From the NCBI GenBank assembly GCA_964518335.1, contig CAZFDT010000022.1:6535-70534 (forward strand): a stretch of 64,000 nt of DNA. Direction: 5' to 3'. The notes under the pieces are model-generated. The model made no database searches, had not been told where the DNA came from, and saw nothing but the letters and a program-made list of their open reading frames with translations. This stretch comes from CAZFDT01 sp964518335 (lineage in GTDB: Bacteria; Planctomycetota; Phycisphaerae; Phycisphaerales; Phycisphaeraceae). The first letter of the stretch is position 1. Every line of letters starts with the position of its first letter. Made by a program: the position numbers and the translations under genes. Of the stretch, positions 44,346-53,495 are shown one piece after another.

Positions 44346-47300
44346 TTACGGGGCGGGAGGGGCATCGTCATCGAGGATGTTGGCCACGCCCTGGCTGTCC
44401 TGGATGTCCGCCTCGCCTTGGGTGACGGCCAGCAGGTTGAGCACGAATTTCTCGTCAGGCTCGATGTCGGTGTCACCGACCACGAACACGTCCACGAACT
44501 TGGTGGTCTCGCCCGGCGCGAACGTGACGCTGCCGCTCTTGCTGATGTAGTCAATGCCCGGGCCCGCCGCTGCGCCGCCGGTGGCGTCGATGTCCGCCGT
44601 TTCGTAGGTCACGGTGATCGGCTGGTTGCTCGGCGCCGACAGCGTGATGGTGAAGCGGAAGGCCTTGAGGCCGCCGTTCTCCTCGTCGTTGTCGGTGACC
44701 ACGCTGCCGCTGAAGCCCACGGCGTCGGAGACGTTGACATCGGGCTTCACGTCGTTGTCGGTGATCGTGCCGATGCCCTGGGCGTCGGTGATCACGGCGT
44801 TGGTGGCGTTGCTGAGGTTGACCGTCAGCGTCTCATTGCCCTCGGTGACCAGGTCGCCGATGATCGGGACGATGATCGTCTGTGTGTTGGGCCCGCCGAC
44901 GGTGAAGTTCAGCGTGCCGTTCACGGACGTGTAGTCCACGCCCGCGGTCGCGGTGCCGGGGGCGGTGGCGTAGTTGACGCTGACAGGCTGGTTGATTTCG
45001 CCTGCCAATGTGACGGTGAAGACCATGTTGGTCGTGCCCGCATCGCCTTCGGTGACGGTCACGTCGTTGATGGTCAGCGACGGGGTGCCGTCGTCATCGG
45101 TGATGGTGCCGATGCCCTGGGCGTCCACGATGGAGGCGCCGGTGGCGTTGCTGAGGTTGACGAAGAAGGTCTCGCTGGCCTCGGGCGTGGTGTCGCCGTT
45201 GATGGTGACCTGGATAACCTTGCTGGTTTCACCGGCGTTGAAGGTGAGTGTGCCGTTGGCGGCCACGTAGTCGCTGCCGGCGGTCGCCGTGCCATTGGCG
45301 GTGGCGTAGTTGACGGTCACCGGCGTGGCGCCCGTGCCCGTGAGCGTCACGGTGAAGGTCAGGAGCTTCGTGCCCGCGTCGCCTTCGGTGATGGCCACGT
45401 CGTTGATCGCCAGCGTGCGGGTGCTGTCGTCGTCGGTGATGGTGCCGATGCCCTGCGAATCGACGATCGTCGCGCCGCCGGTGGCGTTGCTGAGGTTGAC
45501 GAAGAAGGTCTCGTTGGCCTCGGGGGTCGTATCGCCGATGATCGGGACGAAGACCTGCTGGGTGGTCTGGCCGGGGCTGAACGTCAGCGTGCCGCTGGCG
45601 GCGGTGTAGTCGCTGCCCGCCGTGGCCGTGCCGTTGGCCGTGGCGAAGTTCACCGACACAGGCGTGGTGCCCGTGCCGCTGAGCGTCACCGTGAAGATGG
45701 CGAACTTCTGCCCGGCGTCGCCCTCGGTGATCGTCACGTCGTTGATCGACAGGCTGCGGACGGCATCGTCGTCGGTGATAGTGCCGATGGCCTGGCCGTC
45801 ACCAATGGTGGCATTGACCGGGCTGCTGAGGTTGACGAAAAATACTTCGCTGGCCTCAGGCGTGGTGTCGCCGATGATCGGCACAGTGATGGTCTGCGTG
45901 GTCGTGCCCGCCGGGAAGTTCACGGTTCCGCTGGAGGCGACGTAGTCGCTGCCGGCGGTCGCCGTCGAGTTGGCGGTGGCGTAGTTGACGCTCACCGGCA
46001 GGCCCGCCGCCTGCGACAACGTCAGGTTGAACGTCAGCAGTTTCTGGCCGGCATCGCCCTCGGTGATCGATGCATCGGCGATCGACACCTGCGGCGGCAG
46101 GTCGTCGTTGACGATGGTGCCCTGGCCCTGGTTGTCGCCGATCGTCAGTTTCTGCGGATTGCTGAGATTGACGAAGAAGGTCTCGTTGGCCTCGAGCTTG
46201 GTATCGCCGGTGACGTTGACGATGATCGTCTTGGTGATTTCGCCGGGGGCGAAGGTGAGCGTGCCGGCCAGGGGCGTGTAGTCGTCGTCGCCGGCGGTGG
46301 CCGTGCCGTCCACCACCTGGAAATCCACCGTCGCCGTCTCGGTCGCCGGCGTGTTGAGGTTCACCGTGAAGATGAACTGCGTGGCGCCGGCGTTGCCCTC
46401 GTTGAGCGAGACGTTGTTGATCGTCACGACCGGGGCGGCGTCGTCGTTGACGATCGTGCCCTTGCCCTGGTTGTCGGTCAGCACGACCTTGTCGGCGGGC
46501 AGGCTGGGGTTGGACAGGTTGACGAAGAAGTCCTCGTCGGGCTCGACCGAGTTGTCGCCGATGATGTCGATCTCGATGGTCTTGCTGGTCTCGCCGGGGG
46601 CGAAGGTGAGCGTGCCGGTCTGTGACACGAAATCGACGTCGGCCGTCGCCGTCCCGCCGCTGGTGGCGTAGTCGACGGTCAATTCCTCGTCGAGCTGGCC
46701 GTTGAGGCTGACGGTGAACACGGCCTTGGTCGTCTGGCCGTTGCTGCCTTCGACGACGCTCACGTCATCGATGCGCAGCGACGGGGCGCCGTCGTCGTTG
46801 AGAATGTTGCCCACGCCTGCGGCGTCGACGATGATCGCGTTGGTCGCCTTGCTCAGGTTGACGATGAAGGTCTCGTCGAGTTCGGCCTTGGTGTCGCCGT
46901 TGACGAGCACGGTCACATTCTTGCTCGTCTCGCCGGGCAGGAACGTCAGCGTGCCGTTGGTCGGCTGGTAGTCGTTGTCGGCGGCCTTGGCGGTGCCGTT
47001 GGACGTCTGGAAATCCACCGTCACGGTCTTGTCGTGCGAGTTGGACAGGGTGACATTGAAGGTGAACGCGGTCGTCCCGGCGTTGCCCTCGTTCTGCGAC
47101 ACGTCGTTGATGCGGACGGTCGGCGTCTGCGACTGCGGCCCGGCGCCGTCGTCGTCGTTGATGATGCCGAAGCCCGTCTTGCGCTTGATCTGGCCGTTCT
47201 TGGCGCCGGTGAGATTGACGACGAACGAACGATCGGGCTGCTGGGTGTTGTTGCCCACGATCGTCACGGTGACGGTCTTGCGCTTCTGGCCGGCCTTGAA

Positions 47301-47603
47301 CTTGACGACGCCCTGCCGGCCGAGGAAGTCGGCGCCCTGCAGGGCGGCGTTGATCGCGCCGGACAGCCCGGTGGTGAAATTCACCCGCGTCACGCCGGAG
47401 GTGTCGCCCTTGCGCGCCACCTCGAAGATCATCTTGTTGAACTGCCCGGCGTCGCCTTCGAGCGCCGTGGCGTTCTTGATGCGGATCTTGGGCGTGGCCG
47501 ACAGCAGCAGCCGGGGCTCGAGGCCCTCCAAGCCGGCGAACTGTGTCTGCTCGAGCCGCTCACGTGCGGAGAAATACCGGTCCACACTCTTGCCGTACTG
47601 CAT
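44346..47603 (-). CDS. LEPR-XLL protein with nine Calx-beta repeats
   Basis: 1085 residues from the ATG at 47603 (AAGGA 8 nt upstream). LEPR-XLL motif FAGLEGLEPRLLLSATP (about 22-38). Nine tandem Calx-beta domains of about 105-118 residues, each opening with a strand like PSLRIDDVSVVEG or SLTINDVTVTEGDAG and closing with GxGTIxxDD. Domains 5-8 are the most alike. The last one is divergent (VNVSDAVGFSGSVVTDNDE) and the protein ends at LDDDAPPAP without an anchor. Low Cys. A long, Ca2+-stiffened extracellular adhesin or matrix fibre is likely from the fold. Confidence 0.9.
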   Translation of the reverse strand: MQYGKSVDRYFSARERLEQTQFAGLEGLEPRLLLSATPKIRIKNATALEGDAGQFNKMIFEVARKGDTSGVTRVNFTTGLSGAINAALQGADFLGRQGVVKFKAGQKRKTVTVTIVGNNTQQPDRSFVVNLTGAKNGQIKRKTGFGIINDDDGAGPQSQTPTVRINDVSQNEGNAGTTAFTFNVTLSNSHDKTVTVDFQTSNGTAKAADNDYQPTNGTLTFLPGETSKNVTVLVNGDTKAELDETFIVNLSKATNAIIVDAAGVGNILNDDGAPSLRIDDVSVVEGSNGQTTKAVFTVSLNGQLDEELTVDYATSGGTATADVDFVSQTGTLTFAPGETSKTIEIDIIGDNSVEPDEDFFVNLSNPSLPADKVVLTDNQGKGTIVNDDAAPVVTINNVSLNEGNAGATQFIFTVNLNTPATETATVDFQVVDGTATAGDDDYTPLAGTLTFAPGEITKTIIVNVTGDTKLEANETFFVNLSNPQKLTIGDNQGQGTIVNDDLPPQVSIADASITEGDAGQKLLTFNLTLSQAAGLPVSVNYATANSTATAGSDYVASSGTVNFPAGTTTQTITVPIIGDTTPEASEVFFVNLSSPVNATIGDGQAIGTITDDDAVRSLSINDVTITEGDAGQKFAIFTVTLSGTGTTPVSVNFATANGTATAGSDYTAASGTLTFSPGQTTQQVFVPIIGDTTPEANETFFVNLSNATGGATIVDSQGIGTITDDDSTRTLAINDVAITEGDAGTKLLTFTVTLTGTGATPVTVNYATANGTATAGSDYVAANGTLTFNAGETSKVIQVTINGDTTPEASETFFVNLSNATGASIVDAQGIGTITDDDGTPSLTINDVTVTEGDAGTTNMVFTVTLAGEINQPVSVNYATAPGTATAGVDYTSVNGTLNFTVGGPNTQTIIVPIIGDLVTEGNETLTVNLSNATNAVITDAQGIGTITDNDVKPDVNVSDAVGFSGSVVTDNDEENGGLKAFRFTITLSAPSNQPITVTYETADIDATGGAAAGPGIDYISKSGSVTFAPGETTKFVDVFVVGDTDIEPDEKFVLNLLAVTQGEADIQDSQGVANILDDDAPPAP

Positions 47604-47640
47604 GGTTTGCGTCCTTCATTCCCACCGTCCCACCAGTGGA

Positions 47641-47702
47641 GAGAGGCCAAAAAGCGCCACCAAAAATTAAAGGTTCTCGACGTCGAAAACCGAGAGGCCA
47701 AT
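47641..47702. promoter_or_regulatory. Palindrome flanked by direct repeats upstream of the Calx-beta gene
   Basis: GGTTCTCGACGTCGAAAACC (47672-47691) is a 20-bp palindrome with one mismatched pair. The sequence GAGAGGCCAA occurs at 47641-47650 and again from 47693. It lies in the 295-nt spacer between rhaI and the nine-repeat gene, 40-100 nt upstream of the latter's ATG. Operator or 5'-UTR structure, inferred. Confidence 0.35.
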
Positions 47703-47898
47703 CTACTGGCTAACCGGCGTAACGTCAACCATTTCCCGCGCGCCGGCCCGCGGCCTTCGCCGCCCCCCACGGCGGCTTCGCCAGCCCGCCCAGCCCGCAC
47801 AGGACGCCGCCCGGACATTGCCTATCCTCACCGACCGGCGCGCCCGACCCCGGCTGTGTCCGGTAATCCCCGGCGTCAGCGGTCGGCAGCCCACCCGC

Positions 47899-49125
47899 TC
47901 AGGCGTAGCTCGACGCCGCAACTTCGCCCCGCGCCCGCCGCGCGGCGGCCCGATCCTTGCCCAGTTTGCCAATCACCCCCGAACCGCGAAGCGCCGCCAG
48001 CGGATCGCCGGGCAGGCCGCGGCCGCGACGCCACTTCGTCAGCAGCGGCGTCACGTCGGTCTCGAAGGCTGACTTCAGGCACAGCTCCGCAGCCACAATA
48101 TCGCCCTTGCGCTGCGCTGCAGTGAGCTTCTTGCGGTCCACAAGGTGCGCCCGCGCAAACAGCGACTGGGCCGTCGTCACCGTCTGCACCATCGCCTCGA
48201 GCTTGGGCTTGAGGTTGTGCGACTGATCCACCATGTATTCAATCGCCGCTCGCTTGCCCGTCTCGAACTCGTGCTGGGCGATCTGGTCGAAGATGCGGAA
48301 CACCGCGTACGGGTCGATGCTGCCCAGCGTCAGGTCGTCGTCGGCATACTTGCGGTCGTTGAAGTGGAAACCTCCCAGCAGCCCTTCGTCGAGCAGAAAC
48401 GCGACGATGTGCTCGATGTTGCACCCCGGCAGATGGTGGCCGGTATCGACCAGCACCTTGGCCCGCTTGCCCGCGGCGCGGCTGAACGACGCGGCCATGC
48501 CCCAGTCGGCAATGTCGGTGTGATAGAACCCGGGCTCGAACGGCTTGTACTCGACCAGCATGGTCGAGCCGGGCCACTGCTTCTCCATGGCGCCGTGAAT
48601 CTTCTTCAGCGCCGCCGCCAGATCGCGCTTGCGACGATAGATCGAATCCTGCCCCGGATAGTTCGTGCCGTCGGCCAGCCACATCGACAGCACCTTCGAC
48701 CCCGTCGCCTTGCCGAGGGCGATGCAGTCGAGGGTGTGCGCCATCGCGGCCTCGCGGGCCTTGCGCTCGGGCGAGCAGAAGGACCCCAGCTTGTAGGCCT
48801 GGTCCTGAAACACGTTGGGGTTGATCGACCCGATGCGGACGCCGTGCCGGCGCGCGAGCCGGGCCGTCTCGGCCCCGGCGTCTCTTGCGTTCTGACCCTG
48901 CGGAAAGTCCCACAGCACATGCACCGCCACCGTCGGGCACGCCCCCGTGAGCCGATGCACCAGCCCGGCGTCGTGGAATTTCTCCTCCGTCGTGGACGCC
49001 GCCGCCGCCTGGAAAAACTTGCCGAACCGCGTCCCCGTGTCGGCAAAGCCCCAACTCGGCAACTCGATGCGAAACTCATCCAGCGCCTTGCATACGCGTC
49101 GTGCCTGTGCGTCCGTCATGCCCAT
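47899..49125 (-). CDS. rhaI: L-rhamnose isomerase, RhaI type
   Basis: 408 residues from the ATG at 49125 (GGAG 6 nt upstream). Xylose-isomerase-like TIM barrel converting L-rhamnose to L-rhamnulose. Metal ligands can be placed in MLVEYKPFEPGFYHTDIADW (Glu), KVLVDTGHHLPGCNIEHIVA (Asp/His) and GGFHFNDRKYADDDLTLGSI (His/Asp). HVLWDFPQGQN and SMWLADGTNYPGQDS are characteristic of the Pseudomonas stutzeri-type enzyme rather than E. coli RhaA. The other rhamnose catabolic genes are not in the window. Confidence 0.92.
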   Translation of the reverse strand: MGMTDAQARRVCKALDEFRIELPSWGFADTGTRFGKFFQAAAASTTEEKFHDAGLVHRLTGACPTVAVHVLWDFPQGQNARDAGAETARLARRHGVRIGSINPNVFQDQAYKLGSFCSPERKAREAAMAHTLDCIALGKATGSKVLSMWLADGTNYPGQDSIYRRKRDLAAALKKIHGAMEKQWPGSTMLVEYKPFEPGFYHTDIADWGMAASFSRAAGKRAKVLVDTGHHLPGCNIEHIVAFLLDEGLLGGFHFNDRKYADDDLTLGSIDPYAVFRIFDQIAQHEFETGKRAAIEYMVDQSHNLKPKLEAMVQTVTTAQSLFARAHLVDRKKLTAAQRKGDIVAAELCLKSAFETDVTPLLTKWRRGRGLPGDPLAALRGSGVIGKLGKDRAAARRARGEVAASSYA

Positions 49126-49217
49126 GCGTGTCTCCGTGTCATGCGTCACGTGCCGAAAACGAACCCGACATACTACTGAATGCCAGGCGATACAGCACTC
49201 GGCGGTGGGTAGCGCCG

Positions 49218-49670
49218 CTACTGCGGGGCGGGCGAGTCGAGCGCGGTCAGGAGCATCCACGCCACGAGGACGCCGCGGGCTGACCAGGCGAGGGTACGGA
49301 GCCAGTTGGTGAAGACGAGGCGACGGTGAGCGGCGGCGTCGAATCCCGAGGTGAGGCGCTCGTGCATGGGGACCTGCAGCAGGGCTGTCGAGGCCCAGAC
49401 GAGTGCCACTGCAGCAAGTCCGCACCACACGGCCCACATCGGCACGGACGCCGGGCGAATCCAGATCATCGCCAGGGCGGTGAGCAGTTCGACGAGCATG
49501 GCGGGGGCGACGACGAAAGTGGTGCGGGCCATGTGGCGGCGCTGATAGTCGCCGTAGCCGTTGGCGGCGACGCCATTCATGAGCGGGTAGTGCGTCACCT
49601 GCACGAACCAGATGAGCCCGGTCATGAACCAGGTCGCTGTCGCTTGCACGATGAGAATCGTCACCGCCAT
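49218..49670 (-). CDS. Small four-helix membrane protein (DUF1772-like)
   Basis: 150 residues from the ATG at 49670. Four membrane helices: ILIVQATATWFMTGLIWFVQ, VAPAMLVELLTALAMIWIRP, MWAVWCGLAAVALVWASTAL and TLAWSARGVLVAWMLLTAL. QVTHYPLMNGV and QVPMHERLTSGFD between helices recall DUF1772-type proteins. Function unknown. It follows the SRPBCC gene by 26 nt and has no ribosome site, so probably belongs to the photolyase operon. Confidence 0.75.
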   Translation of the reverse strand: MAVTILIVQATATWFMTGLIWFVQVTHYPLMNGVAANGYGDYQRRHMARTTFVVAPAMLVELLTALAMIWIRPASVPMWAVWCGLAAVALVWASTALLQVPMHERLTSGFDAAAHRRLVFTNWLRTLAWSARGVLVAWMLLTALDSPAPQ

Positions 49671-49696
49671 GGTTGCCGCCGGTGGAACGGGGCGAC

Positions 49697-50188
49697 CTAG
49701 ACCGGTTCGCTCGACAGGGCCAGTGTCTCGGGTGCGAGGATCTGGCGCAGCTTCTGCTGTCGGAACCGGAAGATCGACGCCACGTCGCGATTGACCAGGA
49801 GATGATGGACGAGCCACCCGCCGGGCGCGCGGAACAGGACGCGGTCGCGCACGATGGTGCCGCCCTCGTGTTCCTCGAACTCGTGCTCGTGATGCCAGAG
49901 GCGATAAGGGCCTTTGATCTGTCGGTCGATGAAGAGGCAAGGCGGGTCCCACGCCTCGATGCGCGATTGCCAGCGGATGGGCAGGCCGCGAACGCGCAAG
50001 CGGTAGTCGATGAGCGTGCCCACACCCATGGCGATGGGCGCGGGCGTGAGCACGTGGAACTGCAGAAACGATGGCGTGAGGCGCTCCAGGTTGTGCGCGT
50101 CGGCGAAGAAGGGGAACACCTCCTCCGGCGGGCGGGGCAGCCACATCTCGACCCGCAGCTCATACCCATTGGACACGCGATGAATCAT
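49697..50188 (-). CDS. SRPBCC (START/Bet v1-like) family protein
   Basis: 163 residues. ELRVEMWLPRPPEEVFPFFA at the start, LTPAPIAMGVGTLIDYRLRV, PCLFIDRQIKGPYRLWHHEH, and WLVHHLLVNRDVASIFRFRQ at the end are the typical segments of SRPBCC cyclase/dehydrase-like proteins with a hydrophobic ligand pocket. In many bacteria such genes travel with photolyase and carotenoid genes in light-induced sets. Starts by ATGA overlap with the photolyase stop. Confidence 0.85.
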   Translation of the reverse strand: MIHRVSNGYELRVEMWLPRPPEEVFPFFADAHNLERLTPSFLQFHVLTPAPIAMGVGTLIDYRLRVRGLPIRWQSRIEAWDPPCLFIDRQIKGPYRLWHHEHEFEEHEGGTIVRDRVLFRAPGGWLVHHLLVNRDVASIFRFRQQKLRQILAPETLALSSEPV

Positions 50189-51606
50189 GCAGACCTCCCG
50201 CTCCGTCGAGTTCGGGGCGATGCATCATAGGCTCGCTTGATGCGTTCGTAGGCAGCCAGGGCGGCGTCGCGGGCCTCGCCGTGATCGACGATGGGGGGCG
50301 GATAGCCATGGCCCTCGTGACGTGGCCGATGCAGGTCCCGATCCGCGGCCGCCGCCAGCTCGGGAATGTATTGCCGCACGTACCGGCCGTCGGGATCGAA
50401 CTTGCCGCCCTGCAGCACCGGGTTGAACACGCGGAAATAGGGCGCCGCGTCGGCGCCGCACCCGGCCGCCCACTGCCAACCCAGCGTGTTGTTGGCCAGG
50501 TCCGCGTCCACCAGCGTGTCCCAGAACCACCGAGCACCCTCGAGCCAACTGATTCGCAGATCCTTGACCAGGAACGATGCCACGATCATCCGCACGCGAT
50601 TGTGCATCCATCCGGTGTGCCACAGTTGCCGCATGCCCGCATCGACGATGGGATAGCCGGTGCGGCCACGCTGCCACGCCCGCAACTGCTCTTCGTCGCG
50701 CCGCCAGGGGAAGCGATCGAACTCGCGCCGCAGCGGTTGCGTGGGCGTGTGGGGAAAGTGATACAGCAGGTGATACGCGAACTCGCGCCACGCGATCTCG
50801 CGCAGGTAGGCTCCGCCCTGCCCCTGCCCGCGTAGCACCTCGTGCCAGACCTGGCGCGGACTCAACTCACCGTGGTGCAGGTACGGCGACAGACGGGACG
50901 ATCCGTCGCGGTCGGGACGATGGCGCTGTGTGTCGTAGTCGCCCAATCCATGCTTGACGAAGTGTCGCAGCCGTCGATGCGCACTCGCTTCCCCGGCTGA
51001 CCACATGTCGAGGATCCCGCCGTCCCAGCGAACGGGCGGCAAAAGCCCCAGCGCATCGAGCCCGTCGTCCTTTGGACAACGATCCGGCAAACGCATCGCT
51101 GACGGCGTCGGCAGCGGCGCCTCGGGCGGGGGCAGTTGCAAAACCGTTCGCCAGAACGGCGTGAACACCTGATAGGGACCGCCTGATTTCGTGCAGACCT
51201 CCCACGGTTCCCACAGCAGCGACCCGTTGAAGCTCTCCACCTGGATGCCTTCGGCCGTGAGCGCCTTTTTCACCTGCGTATCGCGCGCGATCGCCGCGGG
51301 CTCGTACCGACGATTCCAATACACCGCGCCCGCACCGACTGACTTGACCAGACGCCGCAGCACGTCCAGACTCGCACCGCGGAAGATCAGCAGGTTGCCC
51401 CCCGATTGCCGCCAGGCGTCTCGCAGCGAGGCCAGCGAATGGTGTACCCACACGCGCGATGCGGCGCCGGGCGGCCAGTCGCCTTCCTCCTGAGGCGCCC
51501 AGATATAGACGGGCAGCACCGGTCCGCCCCGCTCCACCGCGGCGATCAACGCTGGATGATCCCGCAGTCGCAGATCCTGTCGGAACCACACGATCGTCGG
51601 CTTCAC
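50185..51606 (-). CDS. phr: Deoxyribodipyrimidine photolyase (cryptochrome/photolyase family)
   Basis: 473 residues from a GTG at 51606 (MKPTIVWFRQDLRLRDHPAL). Light-driven repair of UV pyrimidine dimers using FAD. N-terminal antenna domain (1-130; GAVYWNRRYEP). The C-terminal FAD domain has SSRLSPYLHHGELSPRQVWH, REIAWREFAYHLLYHFP, RTGYPIVDAGMRQLWHTGWM, HNRVRMIVASFLVKDL, and NNTLGWQWAAGCGADAAPYF. Features fit class I CPD photolyase rather than DASH. First gene of a three-gene minus-strand operon; divergent from the type III PKS operon. Confidence 0.95.
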   Translation of the reverse strand: MKPTIVWFRQDLRLRDHPALIAAVERGGPVLPVYIWAPQEEGDWPPGAASRVWVHHSLASLRDAWRQSGGNLLIFRGASLDVLRRLVKSVGAGAVYWNRRYEPAAIARDTQVKKALTAEGIQVESFNGSLLWEPWEVCTKSGGPYQVFTPFWRTVLQLPPPEAPLPTPSAMRLPDRCPKDDGLDALGLLPPVRWDGGILDMWSAGEASAHRRLRHFVKHGLGDYDTQRHRPDRDGSSRLSPYLHHGELSPRQVWHEVLRGQGQGGAYLREIAWREFAYHLLYHFPHTPTQPLRREFDRFPWRRDEEQLRAWQRGRTGYPIVDAGMRQLWHTGWMHNRVRMIVASFLVKDLRISWLEGARWFWDTLVDADLANNTLGWQWAAGCGADAAPYFRVFNPVLQGGKFDPDGRYVRQYIPELAAAADRDLHRPRHEGHGYPPPIVDHGEARDAALAAYERIKRAYDASPRTRRSGRSA

Positions 51607-51693
51607 CTGCTCATGCCGTCCTTTCCTCCCGATTGGCCCAATCGTAGGCTCGCCATTGGCTCCCGTGGCGCCAAGCGTCAATAATGCCCCAAC
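51607..51693. promoter_or_regulatory. Divergent photolyase / PKS control region
   Basis: 87 nt between two divergent operons. GATTGG-C-CCAATC (51631-51643) is a perfect odd-centred palindrome. AATAAT (51680-51685) is placed so that plus-strand transcription would start about 2 nt before the ATG at 51694. A single regulator acting on both operons is inferred. Confidence 0.4.
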
Positions 51694-52392
51694 ATGCCCG
51701 CCGCACCTCCGAGTCTGACGCAACGACATCTTCAGCCGGAGATCATGGATGACCCCGCGCTGGATCGGGATCTGCACGTGGCGGCGCTGCACGGCCTGGA
51801 ACGCATCAATCGCGCCAGCGGCACGGCCCGGAGGCTCTGGGCGATGATCCGCCCCGACGCCCGCGCCAGCCGTCAACCCCTGCGCATACTGGACGTGGCG
51901 ACCGGCGCCGGTGACGTGCCGCGGCAACTGCAGCGCCTCGCATCTCGGGACGGCCTGCCGCTGCACATCACCGCCTGCGACGTCAGCGACGTGGCCGTGG
52001 CTCATGCCCGCCGACGAACCAGCGACGTGAGCTATCGCGTGGCCGATGCCCTTGCCGATGATCTGCCCGACGCTGACGTAGCGACCTGCTGCCTGTTTCT
52101 CCACCATCTGGACGACGACGCCGCCATCGGCCTGCTCGCTCGCCTGGCGACCGTGGCGCGGCGCGTGATCGTTGATGACCTGGAGCGATCGCGGTGCGGC
52201 TACGCGCTGGCATGGCTGGGCACGCGGGCGCTGTCGCGTAGCGAGGTGGTTCGCGCCGACGGGCCGCTGTCGGTGCGTGCGGCGCTCACGGTGCCCGAAG
52301 CGACACGTCTGGCCGAACGTGCGGGGTTGGCCGGCGCGAGCATTCGACGGCACTGGCCGTGTCGGTTCACGCTGGACTGGAGGCGACCGTGA
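51694..52392 (+). CDS. Class I SAM-dependent methyltransferase of the PKS cluster
   Basis: 232 residues. SAM motif I LRILDVATGAGDVPRQLQRL (about 63-82), a motif II region ITACDVSDVAVAHARRR, and post-motif ADVATCCLFLHHLDDDAAI. The N-terminus MDDPALDRDLHVAALHGLER is one I associate with methyltransferases encoded beside type III polyketide synthases; an internal ATG at 51745 is a possible alternative start. Probably methylates the polyketide product. Overlaps the next gene by GTGA. Confidence 0.88.
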   Translation: MPAAPPSLTQRHLQPEIMDDPALDRDLHVAALHGLERINRASGTARRLWAMIRPDARASRQPLRILDVATGAGDVPRQLQRLASRDGLPLHITACDVSDVAVAHARRRTSDVSYRVADALADDLPDADVATCCLFLHHLDDDAAIGLLARLATVARRVIVDDLERSRCGYALAWLGTRALSRSEVVRADGPLSVRAALTVPEATRLAERAGLAGASIRRHWPCRFTLDWRRP

Positions 52393-53495
52393 GCCAGGCG
52401 TGGGACGTGCTGGTGGTCGGCGCCGGTCCGGCAGGCGCGTGGGCGGCGTGCGCGGCGGCGCGGCGCGGCCGGCGCGTGCTCCTGGTGGACAAGGCGACTT
52501 TTCCGCGGTCCAAAGTGTGCGGATGCTGCATCAACGCCGCGGCGCTGACGACGCTGGGCCATGCGGATAGGGCCGAGGTGATCGGCGCCAGGGCTGGGGA
52601 GATCCGTCAGGTGCTGCTGGCGGCGGGCGGACAGCGCGTCGCACTGGCGCTGTCGCGTGGCGTGGCGATGTCCCGCAGCGCGTTCGATGCGGGATTGGTG
52701 AAGGTCGCCGTGGCCGCAGGGGTGACGTTTCGCGCGGGCGTTCGTGCGTCACTGCTGCCCGACAGGACCCAGCGGCGCCGGGTGCAAATCGGCGACGAGG
52801 TGGTATCCGCCGACATCGTCATCGCGGCCGACGGTTTGGGCGGAACCCTGCTCGATGACGAGCCGGGAATGCGACCCCGCGTGGCCCGGGCGTCGCGGAT
52901 CGGTGCGGGCGTCGTCCTCGATGACGCGCCGGGGTTCTACTGCAACGGACGCATCCATATGGCGTGTGCGCGGTACGGATATGTCGGCCTGGTGCGCCTG
53001 GAGGACGGGCGGCTCGATGCGGCGGCGGCATTCGACCCGGCGTTCATCCGTGCATGTGGTTCGCCCGGCGATGCGGCGACGGCGATCCTGCGGGAAGCGG
53101 GCCTGCCCCCGATCGACGCCCTGTCGCACGCCGCGTGGCGCGGCACGCCCGCGCTCACCCGCCGGCGATGCGTGGCGGGGCATCGCGTGCTGGCTGTCGG
53201 CGACGCGGCCGGCTACGTGGAACCCTTCACCGGCGAGGGAATCGCCTGGGCGCTGGCCACCGGCGCCGCCGCGGGCCGACTGGCTTCGTTGCAGTGGACC
53301 CGCCGCACGCCGCAGGCGTGGAAACGCGAGTATCGCCACATCACAGCTCACCGGCGACGCACCTGCCGCGCCTTGACACTGGCCTTGCGCCACCCGCGAT
53401 TGGTTCGGACGGGCCTGGCGCTGCTGGCGCTGCGGCCGGGACTGGCCCGACCGGTGCTGCGCGGCCTCAACGCCTCATGGAGCATGGGCGCATGA
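52389..53495 (+). CDS. FAD-dependent oxidoreductase of the PKS cluster
   Basis: 368 residues from the GTG at 52389 (GGAGG 5 nt upstream), overlapping the methyltransferase stop. Dinucleotide-binding DVLVVGAGPAGAWAACAAAR (about 6-25), FPRSKVCGCCINAAALTTLG as in geranylgeranyl-reductase/tryptophan-halogenase-like flavoproteins, and the second FAD motif VLAVGDAAGYVEPFTGEGIA (about 270-289). Likely hydroxylates or oxidises the aromatic polyketide to a quinone, by analogy with the SrsA-SrsB-SrsC phenolic-lipid cluster of Streptomyces. Confidence 0.88.
   Translation: MSQAWDVLVVGAGPAGAWAACAAARRGRRVLLVDKATFPRSKVCGCCINAAALTTLGHADRAEVIGARAGEIRQVLLAAGGQRVALALSRGVAMSRSAFDAGLVKVAVAAGVTFRAGVRASLLPDRTQRRRVQIGDEVVSADIVIAADGLGGTLLDDEPGMRPRVARASRIGAGVVLDDAPGFYCNGRIHMACARYGYVGLVRLEDGRLDAAAAFDPAFIRACGSPGDAATAILREAGLPPIDALSHAAWRGTPALTRRRCVAGHRVLAVGDAAGYVEPFTGEGIAWALATGAAAGRLASLQWTRRTPQAWKREYRHITAHRRRTCRALTLALRHPRLVRTGLALLALRPGLARPVLRGLNASWSMGA

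Noticed and set aside
44328..46625. Long plus-strand open frame opposite the nine-repeat Calx-beta gene
   Set aside because: Composition is Val/Gly/Asp/Arg-rich repeats produced by the antisense of a repetitive high-GC gene; no start signal and no family.
44500..47300. Regular repeats that could suggest a CRISPR or satellite array
   Set aside because: The period is over 300 nt, in frame, and encodes Calx-beta domains; no short constant repeat with unique spacers.
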